Shown piece after piece: positions 25,111 to 35,887 of a stretch of 64,000 nucleotides of DNA. The number at the start of each line of letters is the position of its first letter. The first letter of the stretch is position 1. Source of the DNA: Deroplatys truncata (taxonomy: Eukaryota > Arthropoda > Insecta > Mantodea > Mantidae); the NCBI GenBank assembly GCA_030765065.1, contig CM060978.1, positions 215,903,498-215,967,497 of the forward strand, read 5' to 3'. A model generated the notes under the pieces. That model was not told the DNA's origin and did not search any database. It saw nothing but the letters and a program-made list of their open reading frames with translations. The translations under genes and the position numbers were made by a program.

Positions 25111-25977
25111 ACTTTCTCTACTACGTATAGTAAGTAGGGGAAGTATTGTATTCCACCCAAAATTTCGATACCGAGATTTCACCGGAAATACATGTTTTGA
25201 GACTCACTGAATCCAAAAACAGCATTTTTGGAAACATGTCCGTGTGTGTGTCTGTGTGTCTGTCTGTGTGTCTGTGTGTCTGTGAACAGCATAACTAAGA
25301 AACGAAGAGTCGGATAAACACCAAACTTGGTATTTAGGTTCAGTATCTCTTAGAGATGCGACACGAAGGTTTTCAAGAAAATCCCCCCACCCCAGACTAC
25401 CCTTTACATGAAACATTTTTCGAAAATTTTAATTTTCTCAAAAACGGCTCTAACGATTTTGATTAAAATATCATATGTTTAAGATATTGTCATGACAAAT
25501 AAAATGTATATCTCGAATTTTCTGGGAATGTCTCCAAAAGTATTCTTCGTTATGAACGACTTTTTCATAACTGGTAAACCATAAGAGATAGACAAAATTT
25601 TACTACACGAAAAATGTAGATCGCGTTAAAATACACAATTTATGTCATATACATTTCTTTTGTTGAGTGAACCGTTTGCGAGATATTGCTTGTTATTCCC
25701 TTAAATTTTTTAATACTTATACTTTTTCTCAAATTCGTTATTCATTTTTTTTATGTCCTGGACATGCAAAGAGAATGGAATGCGCCACATAGCAACCAGC
25801 GTTAAAATATTTGACTATCGCTTAAAACCTACCATATTCCCCTTGCATCTACAAGAAAATTATCAATAAGATTGACATCTCGATATCTCCATTAACATGA
25901 AGCATATGGAGAATAAGCGTTTGTAAAAATAGTTTGTACAAAAGTAGAGAAAGTCAGGTGAGTGTAACACATCAGAT
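25111..25977 (+). mobile_element. Helentron-like element, copy 2 (tandem with copy 1)
   Basis: Same start, subterminal inverted repeat, 3' hairpin and CATCAGAT end as copy 1. The microsatellite is a TCTG/TGTG mixture of different length. Only a T-run (25102-25110) separates the copies, a head-to-tail arrangement that rolling-circle elements produce. Confidence 0.7.
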
Positions 25978-25984
25978 TTTTTTA

Positions 25985-26586
25985 AGTAATCATCATGTGG
26001 TAAATGAAAAGACAAAAGTAAAGTTCTAAGTTTGGCTTAATGCAAAATATTAACCAGGTAAAAAGATATACAGCTTATTTTTTGTATATAGATAACTTGT
26101 ACATATCTTGACAATTCAGATATCATTTGTAAGATAATAAATTCAATTCATTCAGTCACATAGGATTCAGTAGATGACTATCTGAATTTTCACAGGTGTA
26201 ACAAAAATATATAGGCTTCAACTGGCAAACCATACACGGTCAGGAAGGTAATGAGAAGTGGCCTTTTAAAAGAGGTGTCAAAAAGCAGTGTAAACAAAAC
26301 AAAAGCCTGGCACTTTGAGAGCATTGTTACCACTAGAGTGTTCAAAGCAAATCTTTAAGACTTACGGGAGCATTTCAGTCTACTCAAGAAGCTAATGAAT
26401 AACACTGAGAAAATCAGGAAACCAATTAGATCCCTACAAATGAGTGGCACAACTTCAATCATCCGCCCCCAATTGTCTTCCACTCGATATAGCTGCACTG
26501 AGGACACTTAACAACCTAACCTATTGGAACTTTGGAGATTTCTTGATCAAATCTTATTCCACTGGGAAGGTTGCACCCATATTTTT
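25985..26586. other. Spacer between Helentron-like copies, unrecognised
   Basis: The left half is AT-rich. The right half (26230-26570) is more balanced with a short frame (about 80 codons) that matches nothing I recognise. It may be part of an unidentified older element. Confidence 0.35.
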
Positions 26587-27438
26587 ACTTTCTCTACTAC
26601 GTATAGTAAGTAGGGGAAGTATTGTATTCCACCCAAAAATTCGATACCGAGATTTCACCGGAAATATATGTTTTGAGACCCCCTGAATCCAAAAAGAGCA
26701 TTTTTGGAAACATGTCCGTGTGTGTGTGTGTCTGTCTGTGTGTCTGTGAACAGCATAACTAAGAAACGAACAGTCAGATAAACACCAAACTTGGTATTTA
26801 GGTTCAGTATCTTCCAGAGATGCGACACGAAGGTTTTCAAGAAAATCCCCCCACCCTAGACTACCCTTTACATGGAACATTTTTCGAAAATTTTAATTTT
26901 CTCAAAAACGGCTCTAACGATTTTGATTAAACTATCATATGTTTAAGATATTGTCATGACAAATAAAATGTATATCTCGAATTTTCTGGCAATGTCTCCA
27001 AAAGTGTTCTTCATTATGTGCGACTTTTTCATAACTGGTAAACCATAAGAGATAGACAAAAGTTTACTACACGAAAAATGTAGATCGCGTTAAAATACAC
27101 AATTTATGTCATATACATTTCTTTTGTTGAGTGAACCGTTTGCGAGATATTGCTTGTTATTACCTTAAATTTTCCAATACTTATACTTTCTCAAATTCGT
27201 TATTCATTTTTTTATGTCCTGGACATGCAAAGAGAATGGAATGCGCCACATAGCAACCAGCGTTAAAATATTTGACTATCGCTTAAAACTTACCACATTC
27301 CCCTTGCTTCTACAAGAAAATTATCAATAAGATTGACATCTCGATATCTCGATTAACATGAAGCATATGGAGATTAAGCGTTTGTAAAAATAGTTTGTAC
27401 AAGAGTAGAGAAAGTCATGTGAGTGTAACACATCAGAT
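26587..27438 (+). mobile_element. Helentron-like element, copy 3
   Basis: Well-preserved copy with all hallmarks. The left flank ends ATTTTT and the right flank begins TTTT, so it lies inside a T-run and has no other target duplication. The microsatellite is shorter than in copies 1 and 2. Confidence 0.7.
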
Positions 27439-28348
27439 TTTTCCTTTATAAACATAAAAGAACATATCACTGATGTATTCAAAATAAATAGGTTTGAGGA
27501 ATTTAGTAACTCCTTTGAAATGGCTATGCCCATCATAACAATAATATATTAATTGTGGCAAGCTTCCTTGAACTTCACAGCCTCAAGGATCCTCTTTTTT
27601 TGTTTGTTTGTTTGTTTGTTTGTTTAAGGGTGTATGAGAGTATGAAAAATTATAGCACATAACAAGTTATAGTACCACATGGAAAAATGGGGAATGGTAG
27701 AGGAATATTTGCACTTCAGAGCTGAACAGATGAAACTGTCTAGGACTGCATGTAGTTTACTGGAAGAAGACAAACAGAAATAAAATTAAATGTCTGTCAT
27801 TTTTACTACAATTTCTCACTTATATAGGTATTTATTTAATTCACGCAGACATGCATTTATTAGCCATTGCTCTAGATCACAAAGAAAATCGCTAACACAG
27901 ATAATAATGTATATACACGTTTGATATTATATTCTGAAAGCATTAATACTTATATTTTATACTAGCTGTGTTACCCAACATTACATAGATGCATTTTGAT
28001 ATTTAAAATTTTATATTATGATTCATAAGAACTGATGCTTAGATATATAAGTAAACAGTGACAGATTTAACACAGTGACATTGAGTTTTGTCAACATTTC
28101 ATAGTATTTTATGCTGAAAGAACTAGCCAGTTGAATTTGCAATAATTATCTACTTCAGCATCAAACACACAAATATACACACTTTCTCTTTATACATAAA
28201 TAAGGACAAAATAAAAGTGGTGATCTGATTTATTTTACCTCTGTTAAAGAGCTCAATTGAATCTTTGTTCTTCTAATCTAAGAAAATTTGTGATTGCTGT
28301 GCAGTTTTTGTAATTGGGTTTCACGAACATAAGTAACAAACAAATATG
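27439..28348. other. AT-rich stretch with a (GTTT)n microsatellite
   Basis: A GTTT repeat lies at about 27600-27625. Nothing else is recognised. Confidence 0.5.
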
Positions 28349-28622
28349 TCACTAGAAAAATAAATTTTCACACATGCATATTGTTTTTACCTTTAGTAAA
28401 CAGTGGACAGCCTTTGTAGGGTGACCCACTCAGTGGTTGTTGTGGACTTAGGTCTTGGATTCATTTTAGGGTGGTTAGGTTACAGTGGAGGGGGGGATTT
28501 GGGTAACCTATGGTATTTACAACAGTAAAAACAAAGATGCATGATTAACCCTGCAAAATGGCCATCCAGTATTTACTGAAGGTAAAAACAATGTGCATAT
28601 GTGAAAGCTATTTTCCTAGTGA
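28349..28622. repeat. Fold-back repeat with arms of about 70 bp
   Basis: The left arm from 28349 (TCACTAGAAAAATAAATTTT and onward through GTTTTTACCTTTAGTAAAC) is matched in inverse orientation by the right arm ending CTTTTCCTAGTGA-like at 28622 (TTTACTGAAGGTAAAAACA in the middle). Arms are about 70 bp and imperfect. The G-rich centre (28465-28505) includes a run of seven G. It is probably a miniature inverted-repeat element. No clear target duplication was found. Confidence 0.6.
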
Positions 28623-28754
28623 TTTAATACCATGCAACAGTGAATAAAATATGAAATTAATATGGTTGGCAACATTCAGATTTCAGTCAGTCTTATTCAT
28701 TTGTGATGTTTAACATGCCTGACACTAGGCAGTACAAGATTCTTTCTCTTTATA

Positions 28755-29742
28755 CAGTCCCATGCGAATTAATCGGAACAAGGTAAATTTTGCTGCATTT
28801 TCCCAAACAATTGTCAGCACTGTGCTTATAACAAAATCAAATGCTCTCTGGCCATTGTTTCTTGTTGTTTCACATGTCAATTGTTGTGTGGCAGTTGGTT
28901 TTCAGTTCAAATGTGCATTTATTTGGATGTGGTCGAGTTTTATAGTTCTCTTGTAATATTTGCAAATTTTGGTCTTCAGTGGATATGACTCCCAGGAAGT
29001 GAAGTGCAATTCTGACATTAGCACAAAATACTTCTAGGACTCAAAGAGAGATAGCTACAAAGTTTGGTGTTGGTGTAGCCACTATGTATAGAATTATTCA
29101 TCAGTACAAAGAGACTGGATCCATTAACCAAAGAAAAAGGGGAAATGTTGTCGCAAAAAGAAACCTTTATCAACTGATGACTGCTTTCTCCTTAGGAAAA
29201 GCAAAACCAACCCTAAGCTCACTGCTGTGGACTTGACTCATGACCTGAAGGACATTTCTAGATGCATCTAATATCCGTCGTAGACTTTTAGCAGTTGAAG
29301 AAAAGCCCAAAAATTTGTGAAGAAAGAACTTCTTACACAATAAATGCATAAGAAATGCCTATTTTGGTTGCATGCTCATCAGAATTGGACACTGCAAGAC
29401 TGGAAAAAAGTTCTTTTCTCTGATGAGACTCATTTCAAAGTGCAAGGTCAGAGGGTACAGTATGTGCGCCGAGCAAATAATGAACCTGCAAATTCAGCAT
29501 ATTTTCAACAGACTGTAAAACACCCTGAGAAGAAAATGTTTTGGGGCTGTTTCACCCATGAAGGACTAGGACCTTTAATTCCAGTTGAAGGCATGATGAA
29601 AGTGATCAGTACATCACAGTACTGGTGAGAGTTGTTCTTGAACTCCAGAAAAGGTTTCTGGAAGATGACGGAATTTTTCAGCAAGATTTAGCTACCTGCC
29701 ACACTTCTAAGAAAGTGAAGAAATTCTTCGAAGATAATAATG
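28755..29742 (+). mobile_element. Tc1-like transposon, 3' part lost to a LINE
   Basis: The left terminal repeat CAGTCCCATGCGAATTAATC follows a TA at 28753-28754. The transposase remnant runs to 29742, where it stops abruptly at the first base shared with the LINE copies. The right terminal repeat was not found beyond the LINE, so the element is truncated. Confidence 0.75.
28987..29735 (+). pseudogene. Tc1-like transposase pseudogene, C-terminus missing
   Basis: The N-terminal HTH part is readable near 29030-29110 (TQREIATKFGVGVATMYRII). The central catalytic block reads FSDETHFKVQGQRVQYVRRA with the first Asp, then TVKHPEKKMFWGCFTHEGLG and PLIPVEGMMKV. A second block, IFQQDLATCHTSKKVKKFFE, has the second Asp in a shifted frame. 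The final SPDxNPIE block is absent because the LINE begins there. The order and words place it in the Tc1 family with DD34E-type catalysis. Stops and frameshifts make it inactive. Confidence 0.8.
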
Positions 29743-30543
29743 ATACCAAGAGAATAGCTTAATGAATGATGGATGGGTAAGTAATTTACGGAACATTTTG
29801 GAGAAAAATGGGTTAGGAGACATGTGGAGAAGGGGAGAAAATAACTTGAAAAATTTTTGGAAAAAGGCGAGGAAAAGACTGGAAGATATAGAAATACAAA
29901 TCATGTTCAGTGAGGTTGCCAAAAAGAGCTCATTAGTTTGTTATAGGTCAATGAAAAATACATGGGGTAGGGAAAACTATATAGACATAGTAAATAAAGA
30001 AGAGAGAGAATCTATTGCATGGATAAGAACCGGAACATGGAGGCTAAGAGGGTTAAGACAAGGTATTCCTCAGAACCAATGTCCGATATGTGGTGGTACT
30101 GAAGACATTGAACACATAGTATTTAAGTGCCAAGGAACAGAAAATTGGAGAAAAGAATTTTTTAATAAGAAGTGGTTGAAGAGGGATAGAAATACGCTTA
30201 TGAACGAAATGATGTGCAAGGACGCTAGAAGCATTGGACAGTTTTTGTGTAAAGTAAAAAATAAATGGCTTTGGACAGTGGATAGAGAAAAGTAAGAGGT
30301 AGCGTATCTTACTTTGAATGGAAAACTATGGTGAATGTGTGATGGTTAAGTAATCAATAAATGAAAAGTGAAAAAAAAAGTGGAAATGGGACATGAAAAA
30401 AAAAAAAAACTGAAAAAAAGAGCAAGATAATTTATTGACAAGAAATTGTAAAATGTAAATAAACTGTAGTGATTGTCTACTGAATAAGTGACCAGGGTCA
30501 AAATGCAGTAGACAATCAAATTTGTAAAACTCTTAGCACAATA
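29743..30543 (+). pseudogene. LINE family A, copy 1 (3' fragment)
   Basis: 5'-truncated non-LTR retrotransposon. A frame at 29762-30295 encodes the ORF2 C-terminus, including CPICGGTEDIEHIVFKC, a CCHC zinc-knuckle motif common at the end of LINE ORF2, then QFLCKVKNKWLWTVDREK and a stop. The 3' UTR carries A-runs and a 13-bp perfect hairpin at 30470-30518. The 3' end is CTTAGCACAATA. Copies 2 (34361-35316) and 3 (52312-53700) share these parts on the minus strand. This frame is intact over 177 codons but lacks the reverse transcriptase. Clade not assigned. Confidence 0.85.
30470..30518 (+). repeat. 13-bp hairpin in LINE family A 3' UTR
   Basis: Arms TGATTGTCTACTG (30470-30482) and CAGTAGACAATCA (30506-30518) pair perfectly around a 23-nt loop. 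The same arms are intact in copy 2 (34385-34397 and 34421-34433) and partly decayed in copy 3. A role in recognition of the 3' end by the element's own reverse transcriptase is inference from other LINEs. Confidence 0.75.
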
Positions 30544-30937
30544 CAAGTTATTGTTAATACTTTCTGTGACAAGCATACCTCTCCAGTTCTCCTATACTCA
30601 TTCCATGTCAAGTCAAACATCCATAAAAAACCAAGTCTCAAATCTCTTCAAAAATTTTTGTAAGCATTTGTTGCTTTGAAATAAAAGACACGTAATTTTT
30701 TTTCATCAACTTCAGTATTTTCAATACCAGCCAAAGTCAAAGTTTTTGAAAAAGTGGTTGTGCTCCCATAGATAATCACTTTTATCTCCCATTCAAATTC
30801 TTATGTAAACTCTACATTAGACTCATTTCAAAGCTTATGGAATCTGCTTTAAACATGTACTAGGATAAACCTGATTCAACAGATTAGTTGTTTATCACAG
30901 AAATTTGGACTTTTAAAATTTTATTTTGTGTTATGTA
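30544..30937. other. AT-rich spacer, unrecognised
   Basis: No coding or terminal-repeat signal. The missing right end of the 28.7-kb Tc1 copy was looked for here and not found. Confidence 0.45.
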
Positions 30938-31861
30938 GAGGGTGCCAAAAAAATGTATACACATTTTGACAGGAGATATCTGTTTAATATGTTTCAAAGT
31001 TGGACTGAGGAACAACAGTAATGTGTAGTATGATGTTCTGTAAACAAATGTGACTCACATTACATTGTGCTAGTATTGCTACATGACAGATAAATCAACA
31101 ATGAACAAATGAAGCCAAGATTATTGTATGATGTTCTATAAACATATGTGACTCACATTACGTTATGTTAGCATTGCTACAACAAAATGAAGCTAAGATT
31201 ATCGTTTGAAGAGTGGAAAGCAGTTTTGAAGTGGTATTGGAAAACTGAGAACGTTGTTCAAGTTCAACAGTAACGGAGACGTGTGTACAGAACAGAACCA
31301 CTAATGCGAGGAACAATTGCACACATTCAAAAAAATTTGAGACTCATGGTACTGTATGCAATGTTCACAAGGGCAGTTCTGGGAGACCTCACACAGCAAC
31401 AAGCACTGCGTCCTCAGCTATGGTTTTGGAATGCTTTGAGCACTCACTGCAGAAATCTACAAAGCAATGTGCAAGTGAGACTTCTTCCAGGACACTGGAT
31501 AGGACAAAGAGGTCTGATTGAGTTTCCCCAGATCTAACTCCATTGGATTTCTACCTATGGGAAACTCTTAAGGATGTCGTATACTGTAGAAAACCAGCTA
31601 CACTGGCAGGGCTTCAGGAAGAAATTGAAACGGCATGTGCGGCAACCTCTGAGGACACTTTTGCAAATATTGCTTGATCAGTAGTTCAACACACTCAGAA
31701 GTACATTGATGCAGATGGTGGGCATTTTGAGTAGCTATTGTAACTGTAAGAATTTAAAATGATTAGAGCTCGCCATTTTCTGTTTGTGTGAATTCAGCTT
31801 TGTTATGTTAACACAGCTTTTTCTTTGCTTGAAGTGCATATACATTTTTTGGCACCTTCTC
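30938..31861 (+). mobile_element. Mariner-like deletion derivative
   Basis: Terminal inverted repeats GAGGGTGCCAAAAAAATGTA and the complement of TACATTTTTTGGCACCTTCTC are flanked by TA. The 924-bp interior keeps the transposase N-terminus (FEEWKAVLKWYWKTENVVQV, then a stop) and the C-terminus (LDFYLWETLKDVVYCRKPA to DADGGHFE). The catalytic middle with the first two Asp residues is missing, so it can only be mobilised in trans. A direct duplication of about 80-100 bp (31028-31126 and 31127-31206) lies before the N-terminus. Confidence 0.85.
31028..31206 (+). repeat. Direct duplication of about 80-100 bp inside mariner-like element
   Basis: GTATGATGTTCTGTAAACAA to GCCAAGATTATT is repeated as GTATGATGTTCTATAAACAT to GCTAAGATTATC. 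The second unit lacks about 18 bp around ACAGATAAATCAAC. Confidence 0.8.
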
Positions 31862-31863
31862 TA

Positions 31864-34131
31864 TATTGACAACCTAAAAATAACTTTTAAATACACACTT
31901 ATTCTCTGTTTAGTAGTATACATGAGGAAAGTTTCAGGAGGACGTTCGTTCAAATATATTTATAAGAAAATATTTCTCCAGCTGAAACCCTCATGATCCC
32001 ATAGTGCAGCAGCTTCCACCTGGAGTGTGAGAGCAGAAGGGATAGTGCGGCAACTTGCAACTGTTATGAATTACCCAAGATTATTCTTCTGAATCATTTT
32101 TGGATTTAAAAAAAAAAATCTCTTATCACGGCAAACCAGAATAAGCATTTCCTTCCACAGAGGACCAGACCAGAATATTTAATTTGTGGAGGAAGACTAC
32201 AGTCTGTGTCGTTTGTGAGTTTAATCTATTAAACTTTGTTGTGAATATTCGTTAAATATTTAATATGAGTAGTAATGGTTCTTAGTACTTTTTCTTGACA
32301 ACATCTTCATATACCCACTCATTAATATGAAAACAGGTACAGATTGTCTTCATACCATGGTTTGGATGTTGTTTGTCTTTTCTGACAAAAGTGACCTTTT
32401 CTTGCAGTTAGTGGTGGTGGAAGTGAAGTGTCTGGTGTACTTATATGTGCTGTTGAACTTATAACATCATCCTCACAATCAAAATCCTTGTCTTTCTTTT
32501 ACTCCCAAACACAATTCTTGATCCCCTATTCCATGATGACTCTCCTTTACACTATCAAGAATATATCTTGACTCGAATTGTAGCTCTTCATCAGTTAGGA
32601 ACTCTGTAAACAAATGGCAATATTGTCTATTATAACTGTATGAATTCCTATATTGGAAATTGTTATCATCCAGGTCTGATAATTATTTAGTTACCACGAA
32701 TGTCATCCACAGTTGCTTTCTCTTGTGATGTGATGATAGTTGCATTTTGCCTAAAATGTGTTGTCTTTAACTTCTCCATAGTGTAATTAGCAATGTTTGC
32801 TTTATTCAAAACCATTTCCTTGGATTTCTTACTTCAATCTGGTATTATACAAACAGTTTGATCTGCTGAACATATTCCTAAAGATTATGCACCAAGAATG
32901 AAGGTAAGTGGTTGCTTGTCCTCTGTCAGTGAAATGTTTGAGATGAATCTTTTTTCTCCATCTCTCTCAGCACCTTTTGGTTCAGTGAAGATAGATCACC
33001 TTATTTGGAGTTCAAATAACCATAAAGAAGCCCAAAATCCACTCATCTGGTGGATGGTCAGGAATACATTTTAGCATTATTGATATGAAATTTCCTCAGC
33101 ATTACCAGCATCCGCAAGGCTTTCATGAGAACAGTAGACACAGCAGAAAATTTTGGACAAAATATTTTCCTTAGTATAAAATATATATGAAGTAAATAGT
33201 GATTTAGGAACACAGACTGTTTAAAACAGTAGTTGTATAGCAGCAACAAACCAACCATACCAAAAAATTCACCACTAGGGAGTTTCAGTTGTTATTCAAG
33301 CAGTTTACTGCACTGCATATATCTTTGGATCAGTGGCATAGGTAGCTCCCTAAGGGGAGCTATCATTTTTAAACTTACTTTAAGAAATATCAATAACAAC
33401 GTAGTAATACTCTATGATTACTTCTGAGTAATTACAGCAATGGTTACCTAATTTTGGAGGGTTGAACTAATCCTATGGTTTTTGTTGCCAAAATTTCAAT
33501 GATGATATGTTCAAACTCTGCTGAAGATCTCATTTTGTGCAAGTGTTTTTCAACATTAAGAGTGTAAGGGATGAAAGCCAAGCTTTCCCCCAGAATTCTG
33601 CATATAACTATTGATATCCTTTAGGAGGTGGCATTGTCTTTAAAGCTGGGATTGAGCTGAATACCAGAATGCTTCAAATATTAAGGAATTCAGTATAATT
33701 TCCCCTTTTTGAAAACTGGCACTTTCATCATTGCCACTAAAAGCAAGATCCTGAGAGTACAAAAAAAACAGACAGTTGTTACAATTTTAAGCAGGATAGA
33801 CACATAAGTTGTCCATTCTACTTAAAACTGTACACTTGCATCTAAGTATTGTAAGAATCCATTGAGCCAGGAACTGAATCATAAATGCATCCATTGCAAT
33901 TTTGATAAAATGCTCTAGTTTTAGTCTCCAAACAAAGTGTAGGTTTTGGTAGACCATTTTCAATCCCAATTTCTGTTCAGATGGTGATAAACCAAAATAA
34001 GCATTGAGTTACTTTTGTATTGAACATTTGCATTTACTTTTACTAAAAGCTATATGAGATGGTGTAGTTATGCTTCTTTCATATACTACCAACCAAGTCA
34101 TTTCTATAATGCAGTTTCATTTATACATATA
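31864..34131. other. Unresolved stretch, possible old transposon on minus strand
   Basis: Several minus-strand segments read like decayed protein coding (SKEMVLNKANIANYTMEKLK near 32780-32840, EKHLHKMRSSAEFEHIIIEI near 33500-33560). They are interrupted by stops. I could not match them to a named transposase family. A word CAGTGGCATAGGTAGCTC near 33329 resembles a hAT terminus but no partner was found. Confidence 0.3.
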
Positions 34132-34133
34132 TA

Positions 34134-35885
34134 CAGTTAAACCTCACCTATATGTTATTCACATCTACATTTTTTGCAAATATACACTAAATTTTTAGGC
34201 ACTGAACTTTATCCATTAATGTTTAGCTCAAGTATACATTTTCTAATTAATGCGTCACATTTTTGTGGTCCTAATGTAAACAAAATATTAATTTACTTAC
34301 TCATTTATACGTTATGTTTATGCTATGTTAAGATATATTATGCATGGAGCACAAAACAGTATTGTGCTAAGAGTTTTACAAATTTGATTGTCTACTGCAC
34401 TTTGACCCTGGTCACTCATTCAGTAGACAATCACTACAGTTTATTTACATTTTACAATTTCTTGTCAATAAATTATCTTGCTCTTTTTTTTCAGTTTTTT
34501 TCATGTCTCATTTCCACTTGTTTTTCACTTTTCATTTATTGATTACTTAACCATCACACATTCACTATAGTTTTCCATTCAAAGTAAGATGCACTACCTC
34601 TTACTTTTCTCTTTCCACTGTCCAAAGCCATTTATTTTTTACTTTACACAAAAACTGTCCAATGCTTCTAGCGTCCTTGCATATCATTTCAATTATAAGT
34701 GTATTTCTATCCCCCTTCAACCACTTCATTAAAAAATTCTTTTCTCCAATTTTCTGTTCCTTGGTACTTAAATACTATGTGTTCAATGTCTTCATTACCA
34801 CCACATATCGGACATTGGTTCTGAGGAATACCCTGTCTTAGCCTTTTTAGCCTCCATGCTCCGGTTCTTAACCATGCAATAGATTCTCTCTCTTCTTTAT
34901 TTACTATGTCTATATATTTTTCCCTACCCCATGTATTTTTCATTGGCCTATAATAAACTAATGAGCTCTTTTCGGCAATCTCACTGAACATGATTTGTAT
35001 TTCTATATCTTCCAGTCTTTTCCTTGCCTTTTTCCAAAAATTTTTCACGTTATTTTCTCTCCTTCTCCATATATCTCCTAACCCATTTTTCTCCAAAATG
35101 TTCCGTAATTTACTTACCCATCCATCATTCATTAAGCTATTCTCTTGGTATTATATACATTGTCTTAACACATTACTTTTTCCTAGATTTAAAGTTCTGA
35201 AGCAAAATTTCAAAGCTCTTTCCATTATCTTCCCCTTAGTTGTCACCATGCCCATCTTTAATTGTGCTACCTGTCTCACAATTGACTTCAGTAGCCCTAG
35301 TATTTCTCTACAAAACGGAATGTTGGGTGAGGTATCAATATTTTTTAAACAAATTTTTGCTTCATACATGTTAACAATGCAGTTGGGCAAAAGTCATTCT
35401 TCTCCAAGTTGTATCTGATGATGATGGTGATGAAGATGCAGGCCTAAGTAATAAAAGTGTGCACAGGATGGATGAAACAATTTAAGCTCTAGAATTTACA
35501 CACAATTTCTATCACCACAAACCCTAAATGATGGAAGTATTTCTGTCGCAGGATCATATAATCGACTAATGTATGACTCTGTGTAAAAATCAAAGATGCA
35601 AAGAAAAATTAATGATTTTTTTTTAACCAGTGTAAAGCATCAGTACTCAACTTTTTGTTTAGTTGGAACTAGAATAGTAGTACTAGTATGCATATAAGAC
35701 TTTAATAGTATATTATGTTCATTGTTTATGCATTGTTTTGTTATATTAAATAACACATAATTAGCTTCATAATAATCTAAAAACCTGCAGTTTCATTTTA
35801 TAATCAAATTAATTCTTTACATTTTCTCATTTATACATTATTTTAGCTCTCTTGCATTGAAAACATAATTGTATAATACTAACTG
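34134..35885. mobile_element. Candidate pogo/Tigger-like remnant interrupted by a LINE
   Basis: The left end is CAGTTAAACCTCACCTATAT after a TA. The right end is TAACTG followed by TA. The AT-rich subterminal zone repeats words such as CATTTATACGTTA, as in pogo-type elements with CAGTTRAACCTCR termini. To the right of the inserted LINE, a short frame VVSDDDGDEDAGLSNKS resembles the acidic tail of pogo transposases. The catalytic core is not visible. The right terminus match is only 6-8 bp, so this is tentative. Confidence 0.35.
34361..35316 (-). pseudogene. LINE family A, copy 2 (3' fragment)
   Basis: Minus-strand copy of the family at 29743-30543. Its 141-codon frame at 34707-35132 keeps CPICGGNEDIEHIVFKY, where the last zinc-ligand Cys is replaced by Tyr, followed by a frame break. 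The 3' UTR hairpin is intact and the 3' end is at 34361. Similarity to copy 3 continues upstream to 35316 (coding of MFCREILGLP type) and then stops, giving a 956-bp 5'-truncated insertion inside the pogo-like remnant. Confidence 0.85.
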
Positions 35886-35887
35886 TA

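Noticed and set aside
24206-26880. Reading frames of 60-108 codons rich in His/Thr or Val/Cys as genes
   Set aside because: They cross GT/TCTG microsatellites inside the Helentron-like copies and recur in every copy on both strands. They are parts of the repeat.
28465-28505. Strong G-quadruplex
   Set aside because: Only three G-runs of three or more occur close together, one of them seven long, so a four-run motif needs splitting that run. Left as a minor note.
34990-35418. 142-codon plus-strand ORF as a gene
   Set aside because: It is antisense to LINE family A copy 2, and the minus strand carries the conserved zinc-knuckle and reverse transcriptase-end motifs.
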